A stretch of 64,000 nucleotides of DNA from Vespula vulgaris (Eukaryota; Arthropoda; Insecta; Hymenoptera; Vespidae), in NCBI RefSeq assembly GCF_905475345.1, contig NC_066591.1, positions 837,501 to 901,500 of the forward strand, in the 5' to 3' direction. Within the stretch, counting starts at the first letter, position 1. Each line of letters starts with the position of its first letter. Below the pieces are notes generated by a model. It worked only from the letters and a program-made list of their open reading frames with translations, was not told the origin of the DNA and did not search any database. Shown one piece after another: positions 12,340 to 24,619 of the stretch. The translations under genes were made by a program, and so were the position numbers.

Positions 12340-13398
12340 CCTTCCATTATTTTTTATTATTATTATCATCTTTTTTTTTACTTTTTTGTCAAACGCGTTA
12401 TACCATAATGCGTTGCATTACTGAATTATCGTTTTCATACTTTTATCATTTGTGTCTACGGGATGCTGATGTCATCATCTTTCTTTCTTGGAATTGTGTC
12501 GATAGAGAGGAAACTGTTGATTAGAAACTAACATTCCTTAATCTTTTTTTTCTCCTTCTTCTTCTTTTTACTTATTCTATTTGTCCTTTATTTCGGAATT
12601 TTTTCGAGTTTACCAATGTTCGAGATATAACTCGTCCTTCTTGGAACGCTTATGTGTAAAGGAAAAATATAAATAATTGTATGTCAATGTTTAAACATCG
12701 CTCACAAAGGGGACAACATTCGTGGTGACAATGATTCAATCGTATAAAAAAGAAAAAGTAATAATAAGCGAAGGTGAAGAAGCTACGATAGTTAGAATCT
12801 CTTGCTTAAGTAATTTATTATTAAAAAAAAAAAAGAAAGAAAAAGAAACAACGAACAGATGTATCGAGCAGAAAATTTCCAAACGCTTTTATCATGTTGC
12901 AATATGTGGCGAACGAATGCAGCGAGGGGTGGATGGGTGGGTGTGTGGGGGAGGTAGACTCATGATAAAAAAATAAAAAAGAAGGAAATGTTTTCGATTT
13001 AAGCAGAATCAATCATGCGCAAACTTCGCGGGTAAAATATTTGTCATCGCGCAAGAAGCTTTTATCGAATAAAACGAGTTGAAACGTTTGTTGAAAAAAA
13101 AAATGGATAAATAAAGAAAGGAAAACAAGAATAAAAAGAAAAAGAAAAGAAAAGAAATGATCGTAATCGTTGACGGAGTCAATTTGTTTTTAATAAATTT
13201 TCGATATATTATAACTGCTTCGAATCGATGCTCGTACAGGTTGTTGAAGTATTCGACGATTAATGGCGCCGTTATTGCGCGCGATGATCATCCTTGATTC
13301 GACTTTAGAATATTCATCGACTTAGCGTCCGGTTTCGTAGCTCTTGAGCTCTCACGTACGTATTTAACGGCAGAAGATGTCGCGAAAATCTAACTCGA

Positions 13399-13453
13399 CT
13401 AACTAACTGACTAAATGACTGACTGACTGACTGACTGACTGACTGACTGACTG
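13399..13453. repeat. (GACT)n microsatellite
   Basis: AACT units followed by about ten GACT units. Confidence 0.9.
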
Positions 13454-14429
13454 GTAATTCATAGTCTGTCTCTGACTTGCAATTCGATCAATTTTAGCGA
13501 TCGAAGAGAGAGAGAGAGAGATGTCGTAAGCATTCGCAAACGTGACAAGCCTTAATATTCATTCAATATATAGGGTGATCTATATAATACGATCACTTTT
13601 GGTTATTCTGTATTGGAAAAAAAAAGAGGGACAGAAAGATAGAGAAATAGAAAATAATTTGATCTCGAAGAAACAGAAAATTTTCCAATTTTTGAATTTT
13701 TGTTTGGTAGTTCGTTACAAATGGTTCGCCATATATATCACGATATCTTTATATTAATGTTCTTTGTCGAGTCACTCAGAATCATCCTTGGTTTTAATTT
13801 ATTCTTCTTTTTTTGTTTCTTTTTATTTTCTTTCATTTTTTGTATTTTCTTTTTTTTCTCGCATTTGAACATTTCAGTCGTGCTCGTGCAACAGGTTAAA
13901 TGGCGAGAGACTCTTGGAATACTATTAAGATTATTAGCCGGCGTGGTAACTGTTATCAAGTCGCGTAAAACAAAATTTATGACATCTCGGAGTCGAGACA
14001 CGGATTTACCTCGGAGAAGTAAATTGTTACTGACAACGAGAGAACAGAAAAAACGTGGTCGTTTTCACCTTATATATTTTTTCTTTTTTTTTTTTATCCT
14101 TTTCTCTTTACTTTTCATTTTTTAATATATTTTTCTTACACGATCTACAAAACAGAAAAATGAGGAAACTCACTTTTTATTTTCTTATTTATTTATTTTT
14201 TTTTTTTCACTCTTTCATTATTCTTTTCGCGCTTGCGCTTGGAAATATTCCATTAAAATGATGATACGTGGTATATTAGGTTGAAAAAAAACGCGGGTAA
14301 TTTGAATTCGAATGAGCACAATGTGCATTATTATTCTAACAAAGCTGTAACGAAGAGACACAGTCCGCGTTTGCATTGAAGTCATTAAATATCACTAACA
14401 AAGACGCGTGTCCTCCCACTCGCAAAACG

Positions 14430-14580
14430 TGTATATATATATATATATATATATACTTGCACGTACGATACATGCAGAGAGTCAGAGAAAGAGAGAGAGA
14501 GAGAGAGAAAGAGAGAGAAAGAGAAAAAGAGAAGGGGATGGAGAGGGTGAGGGAGGGGGAGAGAGAGAGAGAGAGAGAGA
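14430..14580. repeat. (TA)n then (GA)n composite repeat
   Basis: TA dinucleotides at 14,430-14,454 and GA-rich units at 14,479-14,580. Confidence 0.9.
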
Positions 14581-14589
14581 AATACGATG

Positions 14590-14831
14590 AGAGAAGAGTG
14601 TAAAGTTACGAGAGCGCTTGAACGGCGCGTGACAGTCGTCGTCGTACAATCCACGTTTATACTTGAGCTTCTAGAACGGAGTCTAAGGTTACGTGTTTCC
14701 ATCGGAGTATCGGAGAACCACCGCTAATTCATTTAACTTAACGACATTAGGGAGAGAGAGACTCCCTTACGAATCTTTGTGACGTTGCTTGTGAGTGCGA
14801 TTTTTACTGCGACCGCGTTCGCATTTCTTCT

Positions 14832-14892
<61 letters not shown>

Positions 14893-15140
14893 TCTCCCTC
14901 CCTCCCTCATTTTTTCTTTTTTCTCTTTCTTTTTCTTTGCTTCCCTTACGAAAGGAAAGGGTAAAGGAATATATGTATATATATATATATCGACGACAGG
15001 TGCTAAGCGTCTGATTTCAAGCGTATGTATTCGTGTCTTTTATCTCTTTTTTCTCTCTTTCCTTTTTTTTCTTTTTTTTACTCATTGTCTTTAGTATATA
15101 ACATCCTGATTATTGTGAATACTTAACGAAGTGTAACTCG
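14590..15140 (+). promoter_or_regulatory. possible 5' untranslated exon / promoter island
   Basis: A mixed-composition island with CG dinucleotides (14,600-14,800) surrounds a long CT tract (14,836-14,895). Two strong donor-like GTGAGT sites occur, at 14,790 and 15,141; the second follows AACTCG. A transcript starting in this island could donate from 15,141 to a downstream exon. There is no long ATG frame, so any exon would be untranslated. Confidence 0.22.
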
Positions 15141-15439
15141 GTGAGTGGAGAGAAGTGTCCGCGGCGCAGTGTCCATTTACATGACTCCCATACAAGTATA
15201 TTAACACTTTGTTATATCATAAAGAAGAAAACAATATATTTCCAATGTACAACTCAGATACGTAAACTTTAGACACGATCAGGTCAGAAAGAATTAATAA
15301 GTTTATCGTAGATCGTTTCGCTTAACGCACGGAGATTATATTATTGTAGTCCCTACAGTTCATTATTATTTCAGTATTTAACGACCTCGAATGACGGCGA
15401 AGAACGATGCAAAAATATTTATACGTTTAATTCGCGTTC

Positions 15440-15451
15440 GGTATATGAGAT

Positions 15452-15514
<63 letters not shown>

Positions 15515-15515
15515 T
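15440..15515. repeat. (GA)n microsatellite
   Basis: GA dinucleotides with a few AA interruptions. Confidence 0.95.
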
Positions 15516-15598
15516 CGTCTCCCTTCGCTCGGCCAAGCCGAATTGCAAATAATTGGTAATTACCGTTCTTGTTGGGAGCGGACGTGCTCCAGATTCTC

Positions 15599-15629
15599 TC
15601 TCTATCTATCTATCTATCTATTTATCTAT

Positions 15630-15661
<32 letters not shown>

Positions 15662-15662
15662 T
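15599..15662. repeat. (TATC)n microsatellite
   Basis: About 15 TATC units with TATT variants. Frames across it are repeat artefacts. Confidence 0.95.
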
Positions 15663-15703
15663 TTTAACTCTATATATCTTTTGGAAGCTGCATGGCAGCA
15701 CGA

Positions 15704-15706
15704 CGC

Positions 15707-15739
<33 letters not shown>

Positions 15740-15858
15740 GGAAGTCGATCGCACGCACACCATGTGTGCTTGCGGTGTAATATTTCGCGGTTTACATGGT
15801 ACGACAAGCGGGCAACCAACGGACGTAAACGACGACGTCGTCGTCGTCGTCGTCGTTT
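15704..15858. repeat. (CGTCCT)n hexamer and (CGT)n trinucleotide repeats
   Basis: Five to six CGTCCT units (15,706-15,738) and about nine CGT units (15,827-15,856), separated by mixed sequence. Arg/Pro and Ser-rich frames here come only from the repeats. Confidence 0.85.
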
Positions 15859-16379
15859 TTGTCATTGTCGGATCTCGTTGCGTTAAGACAAGAACGCGTT
15901 AATAAAAAAAAAAAAAACTCGTTAAGAGGGACGCTTGGGAAAGTCGACATTTTCTTTGAATTACGTGGCAAGACAGAAATGAATTTTTGGCGCGGTCTCG
16001 TACGACGATTGTTGTCTTGTGACTCGTTTAAATAAAAAAAAAAAAAAGTAACGAACGAACAAAATCGAAAATGTCATCTTTATTCGTTTTTGTTTCTCTA
16101 CTTCCTTTTTCTTTCTTCTCTTATTTTTTCTCTCTTTTTTTTTTTATTTCATTTTATTTATTAATTTTTTTCCCGTTGAATCTTTAGATCGAAGATCGAA
16201 CGTTTCTCTCGATCGTAGGATCGTTGAATATAAGGTCATTTTTTCAAGGATATCCGCTAGAAACCCCAAACGCGAGAATGAAAGACCTCGTTTATTCTTT
16301 CTTTCTTTCTTTCTTTCCTTCTTTCTTTTTTTCTTTTTTTCTTACTTCTCTACTTCTTCCCACGGATTGATTCTCGCGT

Positions 16380-16560
16380 GGGTAGAGTGCATCGCACGAG
16401 AGACGACGAAGGAGATATGCACCACCGAGCTCCGTTCAAGGAGAGCTAGCTAGTCGACAGACATCGTTCGCTCGTTCGTTCGCTCGTTCGTTCGCTCGTT
16501 CGCTCGTTCGTTCGTTCGTTCGCTCACGCACACACCTTTCTCGTTTCCTTCCTACCATCC
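16380..16560. promoter_or_regulatory. CG-rich island with (CGTT/CGCT)n array
   Basis: Mixed, CG-rich sequence (16,380-16,463) precedes an array of CGTT and CGCT tetramers (16,464-16,524). Similar GCGA/ACGA arrays sit next to a GC-rich island at 37,881. A 5' UTR or promoter role is inference. Confidence 0.22.
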
Positions 16561-17368
16561 TTTAAAAGTGCCTTTGGGATATCTACCTACTCGTTTGCGA
16601 GTTAACGTCCGTTTCACTTCGTTTCGAGCGATACTTTTCCCTCCTCCTTCCCTTCCCTCAACCGTCTCCTCCTCTTTTCGAAATTCTTTCACGAAATATC
16701 ACTTTCCGATCGAACCAGTGAACAAATTCCATTAAAAATAAATTTGATCGATCGAGACATAGTGCGTAATAAAATTACGAATAATGATGATAATAATAAT
16801 AATAGCAATATTAATGACAATAATGATAATATCGATAATGATAATTGAAAGATGATAGGAGTTTTGGGATCGATAATATTGAAAATAATACCTAATGATC
16901 AATTAATCGTTCGAACGAACCTATATCGATCGTCGATGCGTAATCCGATAAGAAAAATAATCCCGGTAATTTAATTCGTTTGTTATCAGCTCGTCGTTTA
17001 ATAGCTGCTACCGATTATTATCGTATTTCTTCGTAACAAATTTTCATTCGATTTCTTCTACGTATTTATCTACGTATTTCTCTCGGAATAATAATATTAA
17101 TAAAAGATTTAATAGAATCGTCTTATTCGTTCGGATAAATAGATCGTTGTGGATCGCGATAGGAATAGGTTGAAGTTCGTCTTATAAAAGTCGATCATGA
17201 TTATTTCTTTATGCGCGTCATCGGTCTATGTAATGACGTCACGCGGATCCATTTGTCTCTCTCTCTCTTAGAAAATTCCATTGTACGATAGAAAAGGTGG
17301 ACGAAGATCTACGATATTTGCCGACATTTCGAGATTTTTCCGAAATTGAACGATGACGTAAATTTTAC

Positions 17369-17413
17369 GTGTGTGTGTGTGTGTGTGTCTACGCACGACA
17401 CACACACACACAC
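17369..17413. repeat. (GT)n-(AC)n inverted microsatellite pair
   Basis: (GT)10 at 17,369-17,388 is followed after nine bases by (AC)8 at 17,398-17,413. The halves are complementary and could form a long hairpin. Confidence 0.85.
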
Positions 17414-18317
17414 ATATGTACGTGTCATTCCCGTTACACGAACTCGATCGTAGTCCAAACTCGTACGTACGTCGTCGTTTATTGTCGTCGTTTACATATT
17501 TGTTTACTCGCGTAGCGTAGTAAAAAGAGTTTCCGCTTCCTCGTCTGAAAACTTTTGTTCTCGCTATGGAACATTTTTCTTTTTTCTTCATTCATTCTTT
17601 TATTTCTTTTCTAATTTTGTTATTTCTTAATTTGTCGTTAATAAGATATCTCAAGAACAGATATGCACGGGATTATGTAAATAAGTAAATCAACGACAAT
17701 TATTTATTTCCGTATATGTATATGGACGGCTCACGAAAGGCACGCAAATTATTTTCGATAGGATTTTATCGATCGAGTAACTTTTACGTCTAATGCTCGA
17801 CGCGAATATATACGCGGACGTAAAGCTTGTTACGTAGGTATTACATATATATATAATATATATATATACATATATATGTATGTACTATATGTATATAATA
17901 TATATATGAATATATATATTTATATATAGAAGGTGTATGTGTTTGTACGACAGAAAGAGATCTATATCATATAGATAGATTCGATCGTAGGACGCGTAAC
18001 AAATAACCGTAGTGTTATTTAAACACCCATAATCACATAGATTTGCATGGATGGTGAAGTATGACGTCATATCGGTGATAGTCTCAGATGGCCGAGCATA
18101 CGTTCCACGCTAATCGCACTGTTTAAAGGAAAGCACGATCCCACACATTCTCTTCTTTTCTTACTATATCCTCATCGTATATATATACAAACATATATAT
18201 ATATATATAAATTATTATAGAAATATGTGTATGTAGTATAATTTAGTATCGAGTATCGGACGAAATTAATTTTCTTTTTCGATCATTTGAATTTTTTCGT
18301 CATTCTCCAAGAGAACT

Positions 18318-18365
<48 letters not shown>

Positions 18366-18736
18366 GAAAGGTTTATCGAGTGCACTGACCTGCGTTACCA
18401 CGTCGGTCTATCGTAATTCTTTGACGCGTTGAAAAGTGCGCATGTCTGGCATGCTAAACGAAAATTGAAACATTATAATTTATAATCCAGCTAAATCAAT
18501 TATATAAAAAAAAAGAATGACAAGAAAAAAAATAAATAAAATAAAAAAGAAAAAAGAAGAAGAGAGAGGGAGTGAGAGAGGAAGAGAGAGAGAGAGAGGG
18601 AGTGAGTGAATTAGAGGGGCTAATTATTATAATCATAATACATACTTGTATAGGATAAAAGTGGGTCGGCAAGATAAGATCGATAATTTTTTCCAACTTT
18701 GTCGTCGATGAAAAAGGGAGAGAAGGAGAAGGAGAG

Positions 18737-18771
<35 letters not shown>

Positions 18772-18992
18772 CTTTTTCTCTCTTGACCGCGAGAGCAGAG
18801 CGATTAACGCGCTTCTCCGAGTGGATTCAAGGCTCTCCCTCTTTCTCTCCTCTCCTCTCGTTCTCCTTTCTCTTTCTCGAGCGACGTGTTAGCAGGAACG
18901 CCGAGAAGGGTGATCGTAGAAGGCCGTCTCTCCTCGTTAGTAGCTCGCGGACCGACGAGAAAACACAAAAGCAGGAAAAAAATATTAAAAAA

Positions 18993-19058
18993 AGAGAGAG
19001 ATAGATAGATGGGTAGGTAGATAGACAGACAAACAGACAGATAGATAGATAGACTGAT
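18993..19058. repeat. (GATA)n / (GACA)n composite microsatellite
   Basis: GATA units with GGTA and GACA variants, just after GA-rich sequence. Confidence 0.85.
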
Positions 19059-19099
19059 AGAGAAAGAGAGAGAAAGAGATAACGTGCAGAGAGGACAGG

Positions 19100-19263
19100 A
19101 CGGTACAATACAGGACAATACAGAACAGGACAAGACAAGGCAACGTTAACTTTAGGTTTCTGTTCGCTCGTCAAAGAGGTCGACCGCATCGCGGCTGCCA
19201 TTTTCGCGAATTCTCTCGGACTCCTCCTATATCGATCTTCCTTATAAGAAGAAAGAGTGTCAC

Positions 19264-19297
<34 letters not shown>

Positions 19298-19987
19298 CCC
19301 TTTTCATTTCTCTTCATTCACCATTTTCACTCCATTACACAGAAACGGAAAACGTTTTAATACTCATATTGATCGCAAACATCCACAGAAATAGTGCAAC
19401 CCCCAAAGAAGACATTCTCGATAGAAGATATACCAAGACCTTGTTCATTTAGATATTAGTTATCGAACGAATGTGCGTGGACGGGAAACTTCACGAGTGC
19501 TCGCGAAATCGTCCGAAGGATCTACCTTTTCACCTTGAGCAGCGAAGTTTTTCAAGGGGGAAAAGTCTGAGAATCCAAAACGCCGGATCACATTCCGCAT
19601 AAGGTATTGAAATAAAATAATAAAAGAGGGACGATAAAAAGGGGAGGAACGCAAGCTCGTAGAATCGATTTTCTTCGAAGACGACTTATCTCGCTCTTTC
19701 ACGGTGTATCCGAAGAGATAGGGGATACACGCCCTCGACAAGGGGAAAACTTCACTCCGTGTGAAAACGTCACAGTATCAGCAACGATCAACTTTCTTCG
19801 TTCGTCCGGCACACAGTAACTGATATTTCGTCGAGAAGGCAAACGATTTAGAAGAAGAAGAAGAAAATTGAAGGAAGGACATAAACGAGAGGGAGGAGTA
19901 AATTTGTCAAGTATTTTTTGACGAATAAGGAGATAGTAGGAGGGTAAAGTCGTCAGAATTGCGCCGCACGTTGACACAGTGGCTGCG
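19100..19987 (+). promoter_or_regulatory. likely promoter and 5' UTR of the exon starting at 19,988
   Basis: GC-richer mixed sequence lies directly upstream of a well-supported first coding exon. It includes GCGGCTGCCATTTTCGCG near 19,190 (a GCCAT-type element often found near promoters), a GA tract at 19,269-19,298, and several short upstream ATGs. An in-frame TAG at 19,937-19,939 closes the reading frame before the ATG at 19,988. The exact start site is not determinable. Confidence 0.4.
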
Positions 19988-20100
19988 ATGTACGTGATGG
20001 AGACGGGTGGCCACAAGGTGGCGCCTGCTCCAGGCACGAGGGTGAAGAAGGTCGACTACAAATCGATGAACCACCACCACCACCACGATTCGAATGCTGG

Positions 20101-20133
<33 letters not shown>

Positions 20134-20557
20134 TGGAGGTGGCGGTGGTGGTGGTGGTGGTGAACGAGGCAGTGGTGGTGGTGGAGGTGGCACACACATT
20201 GCCGCCACCGTGAAAAATACCGTGAGACGATTGCTACGTCGTACGAAGAGCCACAGGGACGCACCCACCACACCGACGACCATGACGACCACCATCAATC
20301 ATGGCAATCATCGCCAACAACAACAGCAACAGCAACAACAGCAGCATCATCAGCATCATCATCATCATCATCATCAACAGCAGCAGCAGCAAGTGAACAA
20401 TAACGAGAAAAGCAATATAAAGAACAAAACGAACAACGAGCATGGCGTCAGATGGTTGGAAAAGCCACCATCCGTTGTTGAAAAACAACAGCAGCAACAT
20501 CAAAGATCCGAATTGAACAGCTGCACAAACAGAAGCTACATCAAACGACGTATCAAG
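19988..20557 (+). CDS. Gly/His/Gln-rich first coding exon, possible alternative PAR-1 N-terminus
   Basis: The frame is closed upstream by TAG at 19,937 and opens at the ATG at 19,988; a second ATG three codons on (19,997) has a better +4 G. The 190 codons encode a five-His run (residues 29-33), 21 consecutive Gly (38-58), a second Gly run (63-68), a basic stretch VRRLLRRTKSHR (79-90), and a Gln/His tract (110-135). The rest is Asn/Lys/Ser-rich and predicted disordered. The exon ends CAAG|GTAAGA, a strong donor, in phase 0. The next same-strand exon I trust that begins in phase 0 is the common par-1 exon at 54,193, so this is plausibly a distal alternative first exon of par-1, spanning a 33.6 kb intron. 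It could instead belong to an unrecognised gene. That it is a coding exon is fairly sure; its gene is inference. Confidence 0.6.
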
Positions 20558-21443
20558 GTAAGACTGCGGAACATTTCCGATTCCAGGACTCGCGCTTATC
20601 TAATCCTTTCGTCGACTATTATTCGATACTTACCAAAGTTTATCCGGCATAATATCGTCCCCGTTTTATTCGTTTCTACGACGACTAGAAGAGATAGCCG
20701 GCCGATGCGGCATCGCCTCAAGCTTCGAATCCCTCTCTATTTTTTATAATATCGTTTCAATAAACTTGTTATTGCGTTGAGTGCAATCTTCTTCGAAGGA
20801 ATTGTGCGATTACTTTATATAGGGATTGATTGCTCCTACGATAAGAAGATAAATTGAAAGAATTGCCGATTAGAGAGAAAAGTCGGAAAAATTCTACTTA
20901 TTATTTCTTCTTCTTCTTCTTCTTTTTCTTCTTCTTCTCGAAAGAGAGAAAAGAAAGCTTATAGAAATTACCTAGTGATTTTTCCAAGGGTTTGCAAGGG
21001 ATTGATAAAGGTCAGTACTCAATGTGGTAGTACTAAATTGATCCTGTCCTTGACCTTATAAAAAAAAAAGTAAAATATTCTAGGGATTTACATCGTTTTA
21101 TACCGTATATCTTTACGTTCGATATAGTCTAAGTCATTTATGAATTATTTATAAAGTTGGTCGGCTCGATTTTCTTTAAATCATCCGATATAAGACGATG
21201 CAAATTCCTTCGGCTATCGTAAATTTTCCAATCGTGTTAATTCTTCGAAAGTACACGCACGATTCGAAGAAAAATAGGAATATTTTGTACTTGAATGAAG
21301 CTTGTAGTTATCTTACGTAAGAACGCCGACGAGAGATTTGTTTCGAACGTTTAAAATTTTATATAATTATTTTCATCGAGTCTCACGGAGTTTGTCATTT
21401 TTTTTTTAAACAAATTTCCTGCTAGATTCGAAGAACAATAACA

Positions 21444-21444
<1 letters not shown>

Positions 21445-21482
<38 letters not shown>
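21445..21482. repeat. (AT)n microsatellite
   Basis: Alternating AT. Confidence 0.9.
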
Positions 21483-21484
<2 letters not shown>

Positions 21485-21702
21485 ATATACCAACGATGTA
21501 ATAAATAATGACTCGCCTCGAGCGAACTTTTCCAAGAAGCCAATGTAACCTTTGTCTTTTCCAACGATGAGAAGAGCTTTTTCGATCGTTTTTGTACTTT
21601 TAAAAACGATTATTAAAAGAAATCTTCTGACGATGGATGAAATAGAATGAGAGACTAAATCGAGCGAACGATCGTATTTAAAATGAATAAATAAATACGT
21701 AC

Positions 21703-21749
<47 letters not shown>
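21703..21749. repeat. (GATA)n microsatellite
   Basis: About 11 uninterrupted GATA units. Confidence 0.95.
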
Positions 21750-21750
<1 letters not shown>

Positions 21751-22346
21751 CTATCTAGTTAGTCATTACTATTGAATGGCGTGATCGATAAAGCAGATTC
21801 CTATGCGATTGCATAAATTACGTCATGCTCTATGAAGAAGGAAGAATCATGAAAGAGGAAACGCGTAAATCTGTATTGTTCCGTAAGCATTTTTCTATGA
21901 AAAAGAAAAAAAAAAAAAGAAATGAAAAAAGTCACTACAGCGATAAGAGAAATCTTGTCTCCTTTTATCAGGATTATCTCTTATCCTTCTTATTCTTCTC
22001 TTACAATGCACGTTCAAATATATTAACTGCATAATTGATCTCGTAAAAGGCCGAACGAGCAAATATAAAACTCCTCGTATATTTCTTGCCTCTTTGCAAA
22101 AGGTTGAATATTGTTGAAACACAATTGCTTTTAGACCTTGAAAAAGAGAGACAGAGAGACAGAGAGAGAGAAATTCACACACCATTCCAAGTATTTTCTA
22201 TAACGGTGTATACCCATAGATATTATTGTTATATAACTATATAGAGTTTTCACAACTACTGTAGAGAAAAGGAAAAAAAAAAGAAAAACATAGCAAAAAC
22301 TTTTTTTCTAACAAGAGCAACAAAAGAACAATAGATTTTTTTTTAC

Positions 22347-22389
22347 GAGTAGCAGTGGTAGTAGTAATGCAGTAGTATAGTAGTAGTAA

Positions 22390-22422
<33 letters not shown>

Positions 22423-22438
22423 CAGTGGTGTAGCAGTA
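22347..22438. repeat. (TAG)n trinucleotide repeat
   Basis: Imperfect TAG/CAG/TGG triplets, similar to 4,810-4,934. Confidence 0.85.
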
Positions 22439-24566
22439 AACTCGTGAAACGGTTTCTTTTGTTCGTTCGGTATACTTGTCCTTCTTATTATTTGTTGAGT
22501 AATCACGTCGATGACTACTACTTAAGGTTTACTTAGATTTTCTAACGTAGGAATGAGACAAATCAATCTCGTGATCAACACCGTTACTCACCTATTCTTC
22601 CTAATCGAGATTACTTCGTAAGAGATTATCTTGTCTTTTATAATCCGTATCGAGAAGCTGTACGCGTGTACGCCTTGGTATATTCGTTGAACTTTAAAGA
22701 GGAAAAGGTGGTTGTTAAAAATAAAAAATAAAAAATAAAAAAAAAAGAGGAAGAACCAACCTCGTCTCTAATATCGTCCATAACTTTGAGAAATTTTCTG
22801 AGAAAATTCAAATTCAATTTCGATATTTCTAATCGATCGATCGATAGAGAGAAAGAGAAAGAGAGAAATGAAAAATGGTACGTAAAAAAAAAAAACGTTT
22901 CATCTAAGAAATATTTTCATTAAGAAAGAAAAAAAATAAACAAATAAAAATAAAAATTTGTTAAACGAAAGAGTAACACGCACACGCCTTTGTAATTCGT
23001 AATAGCGAAACCGGACGTGCCGTTAGAAACGATTAGATACTTTTTTATAACGTGTTGTTATGAAAAACGTTTTTATCATTCGTGATCTAGAGTGCCGCTT
23101 TGTATTATGCAACCATGAAAACTATCCGATCGAATCGTTTTTATTTCAAATTAAATTGGCGCAGAGACGAACAAAACAAACTGAACACGGTTGCACATGT
23201 CGCTGCAGTTGTCACTGACATCATTGATTTTCTTCTCCAGTCGCTTTTCTTTAATCGCTTAAAGAAAATTCGCGTACACGCGTTAGATACCGCACTTCAT
23301 TATCCTACTACAGACGATAAAATGCAACCAATGACGACAATAGATCTTAACTTTATAACATCGAACAGGTGCGGCTATTATACGCAAGTTAGAATTCCTA
23401 GTTCGATGAATTATTTCAAGCGTCGATTATATCAATGACTCGTAAAACAAATATTCGTATGGAAGGACAATTCTTTTTTCCCCATTCTCTCTTTTCTTTC
23501 TTGCGTCGAAACGTTTCTATCCTGATTTTTTCGTTTTCTTTTATTTTTGTTTGTTCGTTTGGTTTTTTTTCTTCTTCTTCTTTTTTTTTTGATGATCAAT
23601 GCAATCTTTCCTATTAACCCACGAAACTATATCTTCGATCTTGTTAACAGATTTTAAATACATATGTTTTGCGTGATATAATATATTTTTAATTAACGAC
23701 GTGTACAGCAACGTGTACGTAGTTGAAATGAAACTTTTCAAATTTATTTGCTGATAGAAAAATTCTCCCTACGTGGAAGAATAAAAATTAGAATTCTTTT
23801 CCTGAATTTCTTTTTTCTCTAATTTCTTTCTTTCTTTTTCTTTTTTGTTTTTTGTAAATCAATCCCGATACTCGAGAAGGAAATTCGAGGTGGAAATTTT
23901 AATACCGCGCATCTAACGCCCCACATCGGTGTTCTATGATCGTGAACACGTTTAATGGATACGCCAACGTGTCGTGAATCGTAAAAGATTAAAGTACAAG
24001 CGATTATGTGCGCACTGTGAAGTGGCGATATGGTGTTGCGGTGCAGAATCGCGACCTCGGTGCATATGATTTCATTCGCAACGGATTTGAGTGGAAGGAA
24101 CGAGGTCAACCAGATACGCGAAGGTATTTTCACGTGTACAGGATTATTTGCCGTACTCGAATTCGAAAGTACATACGCGTATTAATTACGTATCTGCATT
24201 CGATCGATCTCATTTCGTTTATAATACCGTACACCAAAATTAGATAACGTTACCTCATTTTGAAAAAAAAAAAAAAAGGAAAAAAAAGAAAAAGAAAATT
24301 TTTTCTTTACCATTTTTTTTTTCTTTTCTTTTTTTAATGGTTGTACGTTTACGATCGTGTTGTAATATAATATAAGAATATAAGAACATAAATGAAACGT
24401 GATCTTAAAAATTCAGCTATAGTAATTTGCTCGAAAGTTTCTCTAATGCACCTTTATGATATAATAACCGATAAACGAGAAAGTCATTATGGTCGGTGAC
24501 CCGATCGAAAATAGTTGGAAAATAGTTTGAGAAAGTTGTAACGTTTGTACGTATGTATATATGTAC

Positions 24567-24616
<50 letters not shown>
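24567..24616. repeat. (AT)n microsatellite
   Basis: About 25 AT units flanked by GTATGTATAT variants. Confidence 0.9.

Positions 24617-24619
<3 letters not shown>

Larger units (their letters stand above)
12430..14589. other. non-coding stretch
   Basis: AT-rich with poly-A/T runs. Around 13,170-13,400 the sequence is mixed with several CG dinucleotides but has no recognised exon. A frame across 13,870-14,050 (VVLVQQVKWRETLG-like) is short and unrecognised. Confidence 0.5.
16561..19099. other. non-coding stretch
   Basis: AT-rich, with repeated AATAAT-type (16,783-16,850), AT (17,840-17,930; 18,180-18,210) and GA (18,318-18,365; 18,738-18,768) tracts. No coding exon is seen on either strand. 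Confidence 0.55.

Noticed and set aside
15599..15662. A regularly spaced array that could be mistaken for a CRISPR-like array
   Set aside because: The unit is four bases with no unique spacers; it is a TATC microsatellite in a eukaryotic genome.
18087..18110. GATGGCCGAG, which resembles the start of a serine tRNA
   Set aside because: The rest does not fold as a cloverleaf and there is no T-loop GGTTCGAATCC-type sequence downstream.
20056..20503. Minus-strand Leu/Pro/His/Val-rich frames opposite the 19,988 exon
   Set aside because: They are shadows of the Gly, Gln and His codon repeats on the + strand.
23115..23438. Plus-strand frame with mixed residues
   Set aside because: No family resemblance and no splice sites; consistent with chance in this composition.
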